This document shows, in pieces, positions 47,481 to 57,187 of a DNA stretch of 64,000 nt; within the stretch, counting starts at the first letter, position 1; the number at the start of each line of letters is the position of its first letter. Source of the DNA: Kineobactrum salinum (GTDB lineage Bacteria > Pseudomonadota > Gammaproteobacteria > Pseudomonadales > Halieaceae); the NCBI RefSeq assembly GCF_010669285.1, contig NZ_CP048711.1:1240001-1304000 (forward strand), in the 5' to 3' direction. The notes below the pieces were generated by a model, which was given only the letters and a program-made list of their open reading frames with translations, was not told the DNA's origin and did no database searches. The position numbers were made by a program, and so were the translations under genes.

Positions 47481-49058
47481 TCAGTTTGCAAAATCCGTTG
47501 ATGCCATTTCACGGAGTTTCTTCTTGCTGACCTTGCCAAGCATGATTCGCGGTAGTTCCTCTACAACCCGGACCGCTCTGGGGACCTTGAAATCGGATAG
47601 CATTTCACTACAATGCCGGACAATTCTGGCTTCGATGTCGGCGTTATTTCCATTTGCGGTTACGTATGCAACCGGGACCTCATCAAGAAAATCATCGGGG
47701 CGTGAAACCACAGCCGCCTCCAGGACGCCATCGACAGCCAGTATCACCCGTTCAACCTCAGACGCAGAGACATTCTCCCCTCCGACTTTCAGCATGTCCT
47801 TCGCTCTGTCAGAGAAAGCAATGGCGCCGCTGGGAAGCTGCTTCACGAGATCACCGGTGATAAACCATCCGTCGTCATAACTTTCATCAGTGGCTTCGTC
47901 ATTCTTGAGGTAGCCCGCAAACAGTGACAGTCCGGGAACGCCCTTGACAAGCAGGTGTCCAACCGTGCCAGGGGAGACATCGACCCCTGCATCATCCACC
48001 ACCCGAACGGAGTACTCAGGCACGACCCTCCCCATTGCGATGTCTTCGTCAATTATGTCGACGGGGGTCATGATGACCTGGCTAATCGTTTCCGTCATTC
48101 CCCACCATCCCAAGGTGGATATCCCCCAACGCTCCATCACCCCCGGCACATTCGAGAAGGCGCCGCCCCACAAACGAAATGAATGAGAGCCTTCAGGATC
48201 TGGTTTGTCTTGCAGAGCCGAAATCACTGCAGGAATGGTTGCAGTCCAGGTGCACTTGTTCTCCACTGACACCGGCCAGAATCGGCTCGCCGAGAATTTT
48301 GGCAACAATACCATGGAGCCCCCTGACCACAGGGTTGACAGCATTGAATAACACAGGGCGTTGGTGTGGAATAGCGGCAAATACACCAGGGCCGTATCCT
48401 GAGGCGTACTTTTCAGGTGACCACTTGTAACCCTGCCGCCCCACAACGCATTGGCGTGCGTCCACATCACACCCTTTGGCCGCGACGTGGTACCTGAGGT
48501 GTACTGTAACGAGCAGATGTCGCTGTCGCTCACATCATGGGGCGTGAATGTCGCGGCGCCAAGGTGCTCGTAGAGATTCGATACCTCTCCGCTTCCACAA
48601 GATGCACTGCTTTCGTCAGTAACCAGTATGAATTGCAGTTCCGCTCCCGTATTCTTGATACTGTCGACGTGTTGTCCGCTTGTGATAGATGCAACCGACT
48701 CTGAATGTGAAAGGTAGTATGACAACTCATCCAGAGAGCTTCTGGTATTGGTAGTCACTGGAATTGCTCCCAGGTGCACGCAGGAAAACCATGACAACAG
48801 GAATTCCGGAGAGTTGTCCAAATGAATATTTATGCAATCCCCTTTCTTGACACCCAGCTTCAGTAAGCCGGAAGACAACCTCCAAACATCGGTAGCGAAC
48901 TGCTCATAGCTCCAGGACCTCGGCTTACCTGCAGCCAGAGGCTCCCATTTCAAGAAGGTATTGTCCGGTGACTTTTCCTGCCAGTACCTCAGCAGTGATG
49001 AGACATTCTTCCCCGACATGCAGTGGAGGCCACCTGGCTGTCTTGAAATATCCATCAT
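47481..49058 (-). CDS. AMP-dependent acyl-CoA synthetase/ligase
   Basis: This enzyme activates a carboxylic acid as acyl-AMP and transfers it to CoA. It shows the P-loop-like LQYTSGTTSRPKGVMW (about 175-190), WWGMTETIS, the YDDGWFITGDL hinge, KDMLKVGGENVSASEVE and the C-terminal MLGKVSKKKLRE Lys. ATG 49058 has AAGGA six bases upstream and lies just past the cupin stop; 525 residues. Paired with the thiolase, it suggests side-chain degradation of an acid via CoA thioesters. Confidence 0.92.
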   Translation of the reverse strand: MMDISRQPGGLHCMSGKNVSSLLRYWQEKSPDNTFLKWEPLAAGKPRSWSYEQFATDVWRLSSGLLKLGVKKGDCINIHLDNSPEFLLSWFSCVHLGAIPVTTNTRSSLDELSYYLSHSESVASITSGQHVDSIKNTGAELQFILVTDESSASCGSGEVSNLYEHLGAATFTPHDVSDSDICSLQYTSGTTSRPKGVMWTHANALWGGRVTSGHLKSTPQDTALVYLPLFHTNALCYSMLSTLWSGGSMVLLPKFSASRFWPVSVENKCTWTATIPAVISALQDKPDPEGSHSFRLWGGAFSNVPGVMERWGISTLGWWGMTETISQVIMTPVDIIDEDIAMGRVVPEYSVRVVDDAGVDVSPGTVGHLLVKGVPGLSLFAGYLKNDEATDESYDDGWFITGDLVKQLPSGAIAFSDRAKDMLKVGGENVSASEVERVILAVDGVLEAAVVSRPDDFLDEVPVAYVTANGNNADIEARIVRHCSEMLSDFKVPRAVRVVEELPRIMLGKVSKKKLREMASTDFAN

Positions 49059-49078
49059 TCGATTTCCTTGAACATTCG

Positions 49079-49639
49079 TTACTCTCCCGAGTGAGGTTCT
49101 ACCGACTTGACCGGTATTGCATCTACCAGGACAGCCGCCAGAATGCAGGGCACGTCGCCCTTGTTTAGCCAGGCGTGTTTGGTTCCCTTCTGTACGATGC
49201 AATCGCCCTGCCTGAGGAGAACCTCTCCATCCTCCATCAACATGTACATCTCACCGGAGATTACGACCAGGTAGTCAATGGAGTTGGTGAAATGCATGCT
49301 TGCATGTTTGGTCCGGTCTGTCGCTTCGGGCACATTTGCGCTGCCGATGGACTGGAATGCGGAGTCGATATCAATTTTCTGGTCAAGACTTTTTTCCGGG
49401 GGAATCTCGACAACCCGGAAGATCGAACCGCAATCGACCGGATCATGCTGTATTGGACGATCGCCAAGATCACCGGGAATATTATTGTTCACCGGCATTT
49501 CATTTGTTGTCCAAAGTTCGGAAATGTAAGCACCTGGCCAGCCCGGGACCTCCAGGGTATTCTTCGCAGGCCCATCGATAGCTACTGTCGACTGGCCCTT
49601 TCCATTCAGTCCTGTCACTACTCTTTTTACTTTAAACAT
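49079..49639 (-). CDS. Cupin domain protein
   Basis: The 186-residue product has a single conserved-barrel cupin over about 105-175: MHFTNSIDYLVVISGEMYMLMEDGEV and GDCIVQKGTKHAWLNKG hold the usual metal-binding positions (Glu and His, with some substitutions). It lies between the amidohydrolase and ligase genes of a minus-strand operon. Small cupins can be isomerases, dioxygenases or binding proteins; no function can be assigned. Confidence 0.82.
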   Translation of the reverse strand: MFKVKRVVTGLNGKGQSTVAIDGPAKNTLEVPGWPGAYISELWTTNEMPVNNNIPGDLGDRPIQHDPVDCGSIFRVVEIPPEKSLDQKIDIDSAFQSIGSANVPEATDRTKHASMHFTNSIDYLVVISGEMYMLMEDGEVLLRQGDCIVQKGTKHAWLNKGDVPCILAAVLVDAIPVKSVEPHSGE

Positions 49640-49760
49640 AAATCCAGACCTCTTTTTTAGCTCGACAGAGTGAATTTGCCGATACGCCAGATAACTGAGA
49701 ACGCTTCCATTACGATAATTTTAAAGATGTGAGGCACCCCAAAATTCACGGTACAATGCC

Positions 49761-51212
49761 TCAGCCCCTCCCCGAACTCGCCCGGATACGGTCGATTTCC
49801 TGCGGAGGCATGGTTCCCTGCATTCTTTCAAACAACGCCTCGCGCCCCGGGTTCAAACCACCCTGTGCGGCGCAGCTTTCGTGGATGTGATTACTGGCAT
49901 CCTGCAGCAGCCGGCAAGCCCGCACCTCGTCTCCACGCAGGCGGCCGCTCTGCTTCACTATCTCACCGTCGACCAGTACGGTTTCGACATTTTCAGCGCT
50001 GGCATGCAGCACGACGGCGGCGGCCGGATTTTCGCGGTTCCAACCCGCCATGGATACCCCATCTGCGCGGAGCAGAACGATGTCGGCGCACTTGCCGGGC
50101 CTCAGCGAACCTATTTCTCTGTCGAGGCCGCACGCTCTTGCACCACCCAGGGTCGCCCAATGCAATGCGTCCCGGCAGGTAAACGGCAAACCGTAGAAGA
50201 AGCTTTCGCCCTGCTCCTCGTTCTGGCGCCAACGCTCTACCTGCAGCGCCAGTCTCATGGCGACAAACGGATCGCCGCTGTTGTTCGAGACGATATCCAC
50301 TCCCAGTCCGAGAGGGATCCCCCGCGCCAGCGGTGCGGCTATCGCGGGCAGGCCCATGCCCATTTGCAGCTCAGTCTCCGGAGTGACTGACACTGTCGCA
50401 CCAGCATCAGCTACCCGGTTCCATTCATCTGGGCTGGTGCGGTTCATATGTACCAGCGTGATGTCGCTGCCCAGCAGCCCGCTCCTGGCGAGAAGCTCGA
50501 CTTCGCCCATACCCTTGCCGGCCATCAGGAAGGAATTGCAGTGAAAAAAGATTCTGGCATCGAGTTCCCTGGCCACCCCGAACTGGTGTTGAGCCAGGCT
50601 GGTGTCGTGCAACCAGAAATGGCTCTCCTCAGGGGACACGCCAAGCGTCAGCCTGGCGTCCGGCGATGTAAAATATTGAGCAGCGATGCTGGAGAGCCAT
50701 CCGGTACGCTCCTGCAACGACGCCTTTACCGAATCCGGCAACGGCGGCTGATTGAATCCGAAGCACCACACCGCCCGCAATCGAGAGTCCTGTAGACCCT
50801 GGATGCTCGCTTCTGCGTGATCGAGGGAAATAATGTTGTGGCAGTAGTCTGCGACGGTCGTAACCCCAGTATTAATAGCATCCATACCACCGTGCAGTTG
50901 CGCAGCATACATGTCTTCAGGGCGAAACTGCCTCGCGGCCAGCATGCGTATGCCCCCGAGATAGCCGAGCAATGACCAGTCCGCAGTAGCCCCACGCAGC
51001 GCGCCTTGCCATATATGGCGATGGGTGTCGACAAGCCCTGGAATTGCTATACAACCTCCGGCGTCGATACACAGTGCATCCTTCGCTGTCAGACCCGGGC
51101 CAATGCCGGCTATCCGGCCGTCCTCGATCAGGATGTTGGCATCCGGTAGATCGCCGACCTCATCGTCCATCGAGAGGACGAAAGCGTTCGTGATGAGCGT
51201 TCTGTTGTTCAT
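49761..51212 (-). CDS. Amidohydrolase (AtzB/TrzA/guanine-deaminase-like)
   Basis: This is a metal-dependent deaminase or hydrolase of the TIM-barrel amidohydrolase superfamily. From ATG 51212 it is 483 residues: PGLVDTHRHIWQGALRG (metal HxH, about 60-76), FFHCNSF and LVHMNRTS His residues, GLGVDIVSNNSGDPF with the metal Asp and the terminal KCADIVLLRADG. The closest recognisable groups are s-triazine and nucleobase deaminases. It follows the TonB receptor by seven bases, so it probably processes the imported compound. Confidence 0.88.
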   Translation of the reverse strand: MNNRTLITNAFVLSMDDEVGDLPDANILIEDGRIAGIGPGLTAKDALCIDAGGCIAIPGLVDTHRHIWQGALRGATADWSLLGYLGGIRMLAARQFRPEDMYAAQLHGGMDAINTGVTTVADYCHNIISLDHAEASIQGLQDSRLRAVWCFGFNQPPLPDSVKASLQERTGWLSSIAAQYFTSPDARLTLGVSPEESHFWLHDTSLAQHQFGVARELDARIFFHCNSFLMAGKGMGEVELLARSGLLGSDITLVHMNRTSPDEWNRVADAGATVSVTPETELQMGMGLPAIAAPLARGIPLGLGVDIVSNNSGDPFVAMRLALQVERWRQNEEQGESFFYGLPFTCRDALHWATLGGARACGLDREIGSLRPGKCADIVLLRADGVSMAGWNRENPAAAVVLHASAENVETVLVDGEIVKQSGRLRGDEVRACRLLQDASNHIHESCAAQGGLNPGREALFERMQGTMPPQEIDRIRASSGRG

Positions 51213-51219
51213 ACCAACC

Positions 51220-53427
51220 TCACAAGTCGTATCCAATGGTGACGCCGTAGGTCCTCGGCGGCTTCACTCCACCCAACGCGGGAGAGCCGGTCAATACGCT
51301 TCCCACCAATGCGGTCGAGAGATGATCTTCGTTGCTGAGATTGCGTATAAAGGCGCCCACGTGCCACCCCGACGCCTCGCTTCGATAATTCAGGAAGAAG
51401 TTGTAGCGGCGGCCACCGTCCTGGCGCATATTGCCGGTGTTGAACGGAGTGAAGTAGACTTCATCAAACCAGTGACCCTCGGCACGAGCCGTAACGGTGC
51501 CCGCTCCTGCAGACCACTCATATTCAACGCCAAGATTTGCGGTGTAACGCGGCGCCTGGGTAAGCTCATTCCCCGCAAGATCAAGGAGGCCGAGCGACGT
51601 CCTCGCCGGATCGAACGTTGAGAATTCGTCGAACTCGGTGTCCAGCAGGCCAAGGTTAAAATCGATCTGAAGTTGATCAGTAAGGATAGCCGATACCTCA
51701 ACCTCAATCCCCTGCAAGCTCGCCTTGGCGGCGTTCTCAATGACGATCACAGCCTCCTGGACTTTCGATACCTGAAGATCCTCGTAGTCGTAGTGGAAGA
51801 TCGCGAAGTTCGTAAGCAACCGGTGTTGCCACCAGTGAGCTTTGAGCCCGAGTTCATAGCTGGTTAATGTCTCCGAGTCGAAGGGTTCCTGAAGCCCACC
51901 CAGATTGAAGCCACCGCTTTTAAAACCCTGTGACACAGAGGCATAAACTCGAAGGTTATCGTCAGGCTCGTAGGTGAGCACAGCCCTGGGGCCGAAGTCC
52001 TTCCAGGTCTCCTTGTCCCGGTTCGTGGCGCTGGGGATGAGTGCCTGACCCGGCGAGTAGGGTCGCAGCAGATCGAATTGATAGTCCTCGTCTACGCGCT
52101 TCTCCTCCACGCTGTAACGTGCGCCCAGGGTCAGGCTCAGCGTATCGGTCAAATTCCAGTCGACCTGCCCAAAGACAGCACCAGCGCGGGTTTCCATATC
52201 TCCACCCGCAAAGTAGCCTGCCACATAGAGGCTGGGCAGGCCAACCAGGGCACGGTCAATCGGCACCTTTGAGTAGCCGTACAGATCCTCCTGGTAGTAA
52301 TACGCACCGAGTAGCCAATGGCTGTTGCCGAGATCACCCTGAGCCCGCAGTTCCTGGCTGTACTGATCCGACTCCTCTTTTTGTTCATAACGGGTAAGCG
52401 GCGCACTGGTGGCGTCCAGATCGGTAATTGTGTCATAGCGCGTGTGACGATATGCGCTGACAGACACAAGCTCGCCCCAACCCGTGCTGTATGTGACCTG
52501 CGCCGCCAGGCCGGACATTTTCCGCTTGTTGTCGGGCCCGGTGTCGACCGCCACATCGCGTATGTCGTCCGCGACCTCGCCCCCGAGCAGCAACCCGGTC
52601 GGCACTCGCTCTGGGCTGCCGGCCCCGAGGAAATGGTAGCCGTAGTTGTGGTCATTTTCGCGGCGATAGTCTGCTGTCAGCGCAACCTCAAGCGCGGCTG
52701 TCGGCGTGATCAGCAGTTTTCCCCGGATTGACCTGGAGCGCTCGTCGTCTATCTGGCGCCCGTTCACCAGATTGGTCCCGTAGCCATCACGTTCGATCAC
52801 CTTGACAGCGACGCGGCCCGACACCTCGTCTGTCAGTGAAGCGCTGGTAGCGGCTTCCAATTCCCGGAGATCGTAGTTGCCTGTCCGTGCGCGAATATAG
52901 CCCGGCAAATCCGAATTCGGACCCCGGGTCACCACATTGATGCTGCCGCCCGTTGCGTTGCGACCGTACAGTGTGCCCTGGGGCCCCCGCAGCACCTCCA
53001 CACGCTCAATATCAAAGAGAGTCCCGAGAGCAGCAGCCGGGCGACCGACATAGACACCATCCATATGGAAGGCCACCCTGCCCTCGTTGCCCACGGAGAT
53101 GTTGTCAAAGCCGATGCCGCGAATCGCGATTCGTGCGTTGCCTACAGATTCACCGAAGCTCATGTTCGGAATCGCGAATGCCAAGGCCTCCACATCGTTG
53201 ATGCCGCGGTTGCTCATTGCCTCCCCCGTAAGGGCAGAGACGGCCATTGAGGTGTCCTGCAGACTGCTTGTCCGCCTTTCGGCGGTTACAACGATCTCTT
53301 CGAGCATCCTCGGTCCGGCATCCTCCTGCCCGTGAGAGGCGGCCGCGATAAAGGGAGCCGCCAGGATCGGTAGAGAGCGCAGAGCATTCAAACCAAGTAT
53401 CTTCACGCGTAGATGTAGATAGAGCAT
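51220..53427 (-). CDS. TonB-dependent outer-membrane receptor
   Basis: The 735-residue receptor has a signal peptide, a TonB box region (MLEEIVVTAERRTSSLQDTSMAVSAL), a plug with IERVEVLRGPQGTLYGRNATGGSINVV and a barrel ending TYGVTIGYDL. It is first in a five-gene operon (receptor, amidohydrolase, cupin, ligase, thiolase) and diverges from a TetR regulator, giving a compact import-and-degradation module separate from the aromatic cluster. Confidence 0.95.
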   Translation of the reverse strand: MLYLHLRVKILGLNALRSLPILAAPFIAAASHGQEDAGPRMLEEIVVTAERRTSSLQDTSMAVSALTGEAMSNRGINDVEALAFAIPNMSFGESVGNARIAIRGIGFDNISVGNEGRVAFHMDGVYVGRPAAALGTLFDIERVEVLRGPQGTLYGRNATGGSINVVTRGPNSDLPGYIRARTGNYDLRELEAATSASLTDEVSGRVAVKVIERDGYGTNLVNGRQIDDERSRSIRGKLLITPTAALEVALTADYRRENDHNYGYHFLGAGSPERVPTGLLLGGEVADDIRDVAVDTGPDNKRKMSGLAAQVTYSTGWGELVSVSAYRHTRYDTITDLDATSAPLTRYEQKEESDQYSQELRAQGDLGNSHWLLGAYYYQEDLYGYSKVPIDRALVGLPSLYVAGYFAGGDMETRAGAVFGQVDWNLTDTLSLTLGARYSVEEKRVDEDYQFDLLRPYSPGQALIPSATNRDKETWKDFGPRAVLTYEPDDNLRVYASVSQGFKSGGFNLGGLQEPFDSETLTSYELGLKAHWWQHRLLTNFAIFHYDYEDLQVSKVQEAVIVIENAAKASLQGIEVEVSAILTDQLQIDFNLGLLDTEFDEFSTFDPARTSLGLLDLAGNELTQAPRYTANLGVEYEWSAGAGTVTARAEGHWFDEVYFTPFNTGNMRQDGGRRYNFFLNYRSEASGWHVGAFIRNLSNEDHLSTALVGSVLTGSPALGGVKPPRTYGVTIGYDL

Positions 53428-53460
53428 CGCCAGGTTCTCCTGTTATTAGCCTTTCCTGAT

Positions 53461-53530
53461 AGGTTAGTCGATCGATTAACTAACTTCAAGTGGATATTGC
53501 AAATTTGTTGACTAAGTGATTAACTTGCCG
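53461..53530. promoter_or_regulatory. Probable TetR operators between TonB receptor and tetR gene
   Basis: GTTAGT (53463-53468) and ACTAAC (53479-53484) form an inverted repeat around CGATCGATTA. A related site GACTAAGTGATTAACTT lies about 40 bases further on. On the minus strand both contain AGTTAATC followed by a TAGTC/ACTAA-like arm, so two copies of one operator are likely in the divergent promoter region. Confidence 0.5.
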
Positions 53531-53558
53531 TTAACAGCATTGGTATGAGAGTTGCGAC

Positions 53559-54218
53559 ATGGCAGCACCCAAAGGAGGCACGAAAGCACGAATACTAAAC
53601 GCGGCTGAGTCTCTGTTTGCGAGCAAGGGCATCGACGGCACATCGACGCGAGCGATCGTCAGCAAGTCAGGTGACACCGTGGGAAGCCTCGCCTACCACT
53701 TTGGCTCGAAGGAAAACCTGATTGCTGAAGTCATCGTGCGGCGCTGGGAAACCATGACCGAAGATCGCCGCCGTGCTTATCGAGAAGCCGTCGCAGTATC
53801 AGCGCCCGAGCCACCGTCGCTGGAAACCACCGTATCGTGCATAGTGGTCCCATATCTCGAGCGCGCCATGAACGGCGATAGGGGCTGGCGCAACTATGCC
53901 ATGCTGATTGTTCGACTACTGAACGCCGACAAGCGCACACAACGCAGATTCGAGCCCCTGATGACCCCTGCCAGCCAGGAGTTTATTGGTTGGTTAATCG
54001 CCGCAATTCCGCACGGTAAACTGGAAGATATCGGCTACGCTTACGAGTTCATGGTGGGCAGCATGATCGAAGCGTGCGCGGAAGCTACCCATAATCGCCT
54101 GAACAAGCTAACGGACGGGACGTGCGATCCCTCAAACTTTGACGCTGTCAGCCCACGCCTTGTTCGATTTATAGTCGGCGGAATCGAAAGCGTAGTCGAA
54201 GGTGGCCGTGGGGGATAA
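53559..54218 (+). CDS. TetR family transcriptional regulator
   Basis: The 219-residue product has an N-terminal helix-turn-helix (ARILNAAESLFASKGIDGTSTRAIVSKSGDTVGSLAYHFGSKENLI, residues about 10-55) and a CecR/AcrR-type C-terminal ligand domain. It diverges from the TonB receptor operon across about 130 bases holding paired inverted repeats, so it most likely represses that operon and itself. Confidence 0.92.
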   Translation: MAAPKGGTKARILNAAESLFASKGIDGTSTRAIVSKSGDTVGSLAYHFGSKENLIAEVIVRRWETMTEDRRRAYREAVAVSAPEPPSLETTVSCIVVPYLERAMNGDRGWRNYAMLIVRLLNADKRTQRRFEPLMTPASQEFIGWLIAAIPHGKLEDIGYAYEFMVGSMIEACAEATHNRLNKLTDGTCDPSNFDAVSPRLVRFIVGGIESVVEGGRGG

Positions 54219-54500
54219 ACCCGTTAGTGCTCCGCACGTGAAGCGATACAGGCGTCAACAGGGGCGCCTTTGTCTACGCGACTGCTCGCAGGCATAGCCC
54301 GCAGATCTCACCGATGAAATTGAAGCGGGGGTATGGCCTGGCGCTCGGTTATGAGGATCTTACAGCGAATTGTTCAGCAGACGCAGCCTGATAGCGTTGG
54401 CGCTCCCACCATCCCATTTTTCATTCGCCAGCCAGAAGTCCATGTACTATGGTTAGAAGATCGAGGACACCAAGACCAATTGGCACGAGGAATTCGGACA

Positions 54501-55016
54501 GTGGAACTGTTGAAACGCATCACGGATTATCTGATCGACAATGAACTGAGACTTGCCACCGCCGAATCCTGCACGGCCGGTCTTATCTTCTCAGAGCTGG
54601 CCCGGGTACCCGGCAGCGGCCAGAATATCGATTGTGGCCTCGGGGTTTATTCACCTCAATCAAAGAACCGCTACCTCGGAGTCAGCTACGACACCATAGA
54701 GCGTTATGGACTGACCAGCGAGGCAGTGTCCGGCGAGATGGCCAGCGGGGCGCTGGACAACAATGACGCCGACGTGGCCCTGGCCAATACCGGCATAGCC
54801 GGCCCCAACCCCGGCGACGATGGTACGCCCATCGGTACCGTCTGCTTCGCCTGGGCCTTTCGCCATAACGGCGACCATCACCTTTACTGCGAGACCCGCC
54901 GCTTCGACGGCGAACGCAATCAAGTACGACTGTCTGCGGCACACTATGCGCTGGAACGTCTGCCCCACTATCATCGGCTGTGTCTTGAATCCGGAGCGAA
55001 AACAGATAAGGCCTGA
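54501..55016 (+). CDS. pncC: CinA family nicotinamide-nucleotide amidohydrolase (C-terminal domain type)
   Basis: This enzyme deamidates nicotinamide mononucleotide in NAD salvage. GTG 54501, preceded by GAGGA, gives a 171-residue protein beginning with the CinA C-terminal fold: RLATAESCTAGLIFSELARVPGSG, YSPQSKNRYLGVS, TSEAVSGEMASGAL and NTGIAGPNPGDDGTPIGTVCFAW. The N-terminal MoaB-like domain of long CinA is absent, as in PncC. The in-frame sequence upstream to 54333 lacks homology and is probably not coding. Confidence 0.88.
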   Translation: MELLKRITDYLIDNELRLATAESCTAGLIFSELARVPGSGQNIDCGLGVYSPQSKNRYLGVSYDTIERYGLTSEAVSGEMASGALDNNDADVALANTGIAGPNPGDDGTPIGTVCFAWAFRHNGDHHLYCETRRFDGERNQVRLSAAHYALERLPHYHRLCLESGAKTDKA

Positions 55017-55251
55017 TACACGAGGCGATGCTGGATAGTGATGCGCCATCAACAGGCCCCGCAAGATCACCGAGGAGCTTCTCAAGCGGGAGCGATTAAC
55101 GGTAGCTCAGGCATCAGCGCGACTGGCAGGAGTCGGAATACCATCAAGGATCACGTAGAAGCCGTCACTGAAGCAGGGCGCCTGACACCGCTTGGCTTCA
55201 GCAGTATATTTACGCGGCTGCCCGCACACATAGCAGTTCCAGTATATTGCT

Positions 55252-56628
55252 TTACAGCAACTCAAATTTCGAAGTGAACAAACTCAATGCTGAGTTCCAG
55301 TCGTCATCAACCCGTTTCATGCCCCCGTATGTATCCCTGTCTTGGTAAATATCGCCCAGTGCATTGGCGATCACGTCCAGGTGATTAGTGGTATAAGCTC
55401 GTCTGGGTATGGCGATGCGCATGCAATCCAGCTCAAGAGATTTTTCACTTCGTACTGAGTGATCAGTCGTAGACATTATCATTGCCACTGCTCGCACTCC
55501 GGCCTCTTCGTATAGCGCTGTGACCAGACGTTGCGATGGGTTTTTATCCGCCGGTATATGTGGAAAGAATTCTACGCTATTGACATAAACCCCATGTCCA
55601 CCAATAGGCTCAACGATGGGGACACCTTTTTCCTTTAGTCTATTGCCCAGATAATTAACCTGGGCATTACGGTGCTCTAAATAAGCTTCGTCGCACCCTT
55701 CCAGCAGACCGACAGCTATGGCTTCAAGGTCACGCCCTGCAAGACCGCCATAAGTAATATAACCTTCGAATGCCAGCGCTAGCTGGTTGGCCTCGGCAAA
55801 GACATCCCGGTTCCTGGTTATGAATAGTCCACCAATGTTCACCAAGGCATCTTTCTTGGCACTCATAATGGCAGTCTCGCAATATGAACAGAGCTCCTGT
55901 GTTATCTGTTTGATGGTTTTATCTTCATAACCGGGCTCTCGTTGTTTAATGAAATATGCATTTTCCGCAATACGAGCGCAATCCAGCACAATTGGAATAC
56001 CATTGCTTTCGGTCAGCGCGTGTACAGCTTTGAGGTTTTCCATGGACATAGGCTGTCCGCCATTATTATTGCAAGTGAGACTGATGATAACCGCAGTAAT
56101 ATTATCAGCCCCCTTCTCATTAATTAGTTGTTTGAATCTATCAATATCGATATTACCTTTGAACGCACAAGCCATGGCATTACTGTCAAAAGCTTCATCC
56201 ACGGGAATATCTATCGGTATTGTTCCGTGTACGTTGGCATGCCCAAGATAGGTAATGAAATGCATGTTGCTGAAGGTGTATTTACCTTTTTTGCCGTAGA
56301 TTTGTGAAACAAAGTAGTCTGCGGCTCTGCCCTGGTGGGTGGGTTGCAAGAAAGGCATATTGAAGACTTCCTGTACCGACTGCTCCAGCTTGTAAAAGCT
56401 GCTGCAGCCGGCGTAGGATTCATCGCCCAGCATCATTGCTGACCACTGGTTGGCACTCATGGCGGAAGTTCCACTATCAGTCAAACAGTCAATGTATACG
56501 ACATCTGACTTCAGTTTGAACACATTATAATCAGCTTCTTTCAGGTATTCCTGTCTTTCGGGTTTGGTTGTTTTTCCAATGTGTTCTACGACCTTGATCT
56601 TATAGGGTTCTGCCGTCATGTATTTCAT
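55252..56628 (-). CDS. Beta-eliminating lyase, tyrosine phenol-lyase/tryptophanase family
   Basis: PLP enzyme of fold type I that releases an aromatic from a beta-substituted alanine. The 458-residue protein has IDCLTDSGTSAMS, PTHQGRAAD (about 96-103), NNNGGQPMSM, DCARIAENAYFIKQRE and the PLP Lys259 in MSAKKDALVNIGG. YGGLAGRD and IPRR follow tyrosine phenol-lyase. The position equal to TPL Thr124 and TnaA Asp137 is Ile125, and the loop before the final Arg is shorter. The substrate is therefore likely neither simple tyrosine nor tryptophan. It lies downstream of Rieske alpha and beta genes on the same strand. Confidence 0.85.
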   Translation of the reverse strand: MKYMTAEPYKIKVVEHIGKTTKPERQEYLKEADYNVFKLKSDVVYIDCLTDSGTSAMSANQWSAMMLGDESYAGCSSFYKLEQSVQEVFNMPFLQPTHQGRAADYFVSQIYGKKGKYTFSNMHFITYLGHANVHGTIPIDIPVDEAFDSNAMACAFKGNIDIDRFKQLINEKGADNITAVIISLTCNNNGGQPMSMENLKAVHALTESNGIPIVLDCARIAENAYFIKQREPGYEDKTIKQITQELCSYCETAIMSAKKDALVNIGGLFITRNRDVFAEANQLALAFEGYITYGGLAGRDLEAIAVGLLEGCDEAYLEHRNAQVNYLGNRLKEKGVPIVEPIGGHGVYVNSVEFFPHIPADKNPSQRLVTALYEEAGVRAVAMIMSTTDHSVRSEKSLELDCMRIAIPRRAYTTNHLDVIANALGDIYQDRDTYGGMKRVDDDWNSALSLFTSKFELL

Positions 56629-56689
56629 ACAATTCTCGCTGACCAGGTTATACTCGGGTATTCAACCCCAAATTTTGCAGCCCTTCCTA

Positions 56690-57187
56690 CTAAACGTAAA
56701 TAATGATTGCCTTGTGATACGCATCGCAGTTAATTAGATTGACCCGCTTATGCCTAATCCTGTAGTCATTTTCTATCCGCAGAAGGTGATGTTCGTAGGT
56801 GCCGGCAAAGACCGTCTGCTCTTGATAGTAAACAACGGCTTGAAAATTGGATGTCACGACACAGCTCCCCGTTGATTTTTCAAACTCCGTGACTTTTATG
56901 TTATCTATTAGGTGGGAGCAATGTACTTTGGCTTCCATCGCAGGCGACAGCCGGTGACCGAAGTTACGCCGACGTATATCCATTAACAGGTTGTTTTCGT
57001 ACAGTAGCGACACCTGGTTATGCGGATCCTCCTGATCATGAGTTATTGGCATCCAGTAGGTAGCGTCTTCCGTATAGAGTGCGCACCAATCGTCCAGATT
57101 GGCGCTGTCCAGATGACCGGCCTCCCTGTAGAGAAAGCTTTTTATCTCATCAATAGAATATGGTGATAGTTCATTCATCTCTATCAT
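56690..57187 (-). CDS. Aromatic-ring-hydroxylating dioxygenase beta subunit
   Basis: Small subunit of a Rieske dioxygenase, 165 residues from ATG 57187. The ATG overlaps the alpha stop (ATGA) and has AAGGTGG five bases upstream. FLYREAGHLDSANLDDWCALYTEDATYWMPI at the N-terminus and FAGTYEHHLLRIENDYRIRHKRVNLINCD at the C-terminus are family features. The gene is followed 61 bases later by the lyase gene. Confidence 0.9.
   Translation of the reverse strand: MIEMNELSPYSIDEIKSFLYREAGHLDSANLDDWCALYTEDATYWMPITHDQEDPHNQVSLLYENNLLMDIRRRNFGHRLSPAMEAKVHCSHLIDNIKVTEFEKSTGSCVVTSNFQAVVYYQEQTVFAGTYEHHLLRIENDYRIRHKRVNLINCDAYHKAIIIYV

Noticed and set aside
54333-54500. Longer N-terminus for the CinA-like protein
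   Set aside because: The upstream in-frame residues have no CinA similarity and a GTG with a ribosome site begins the conserved domain.
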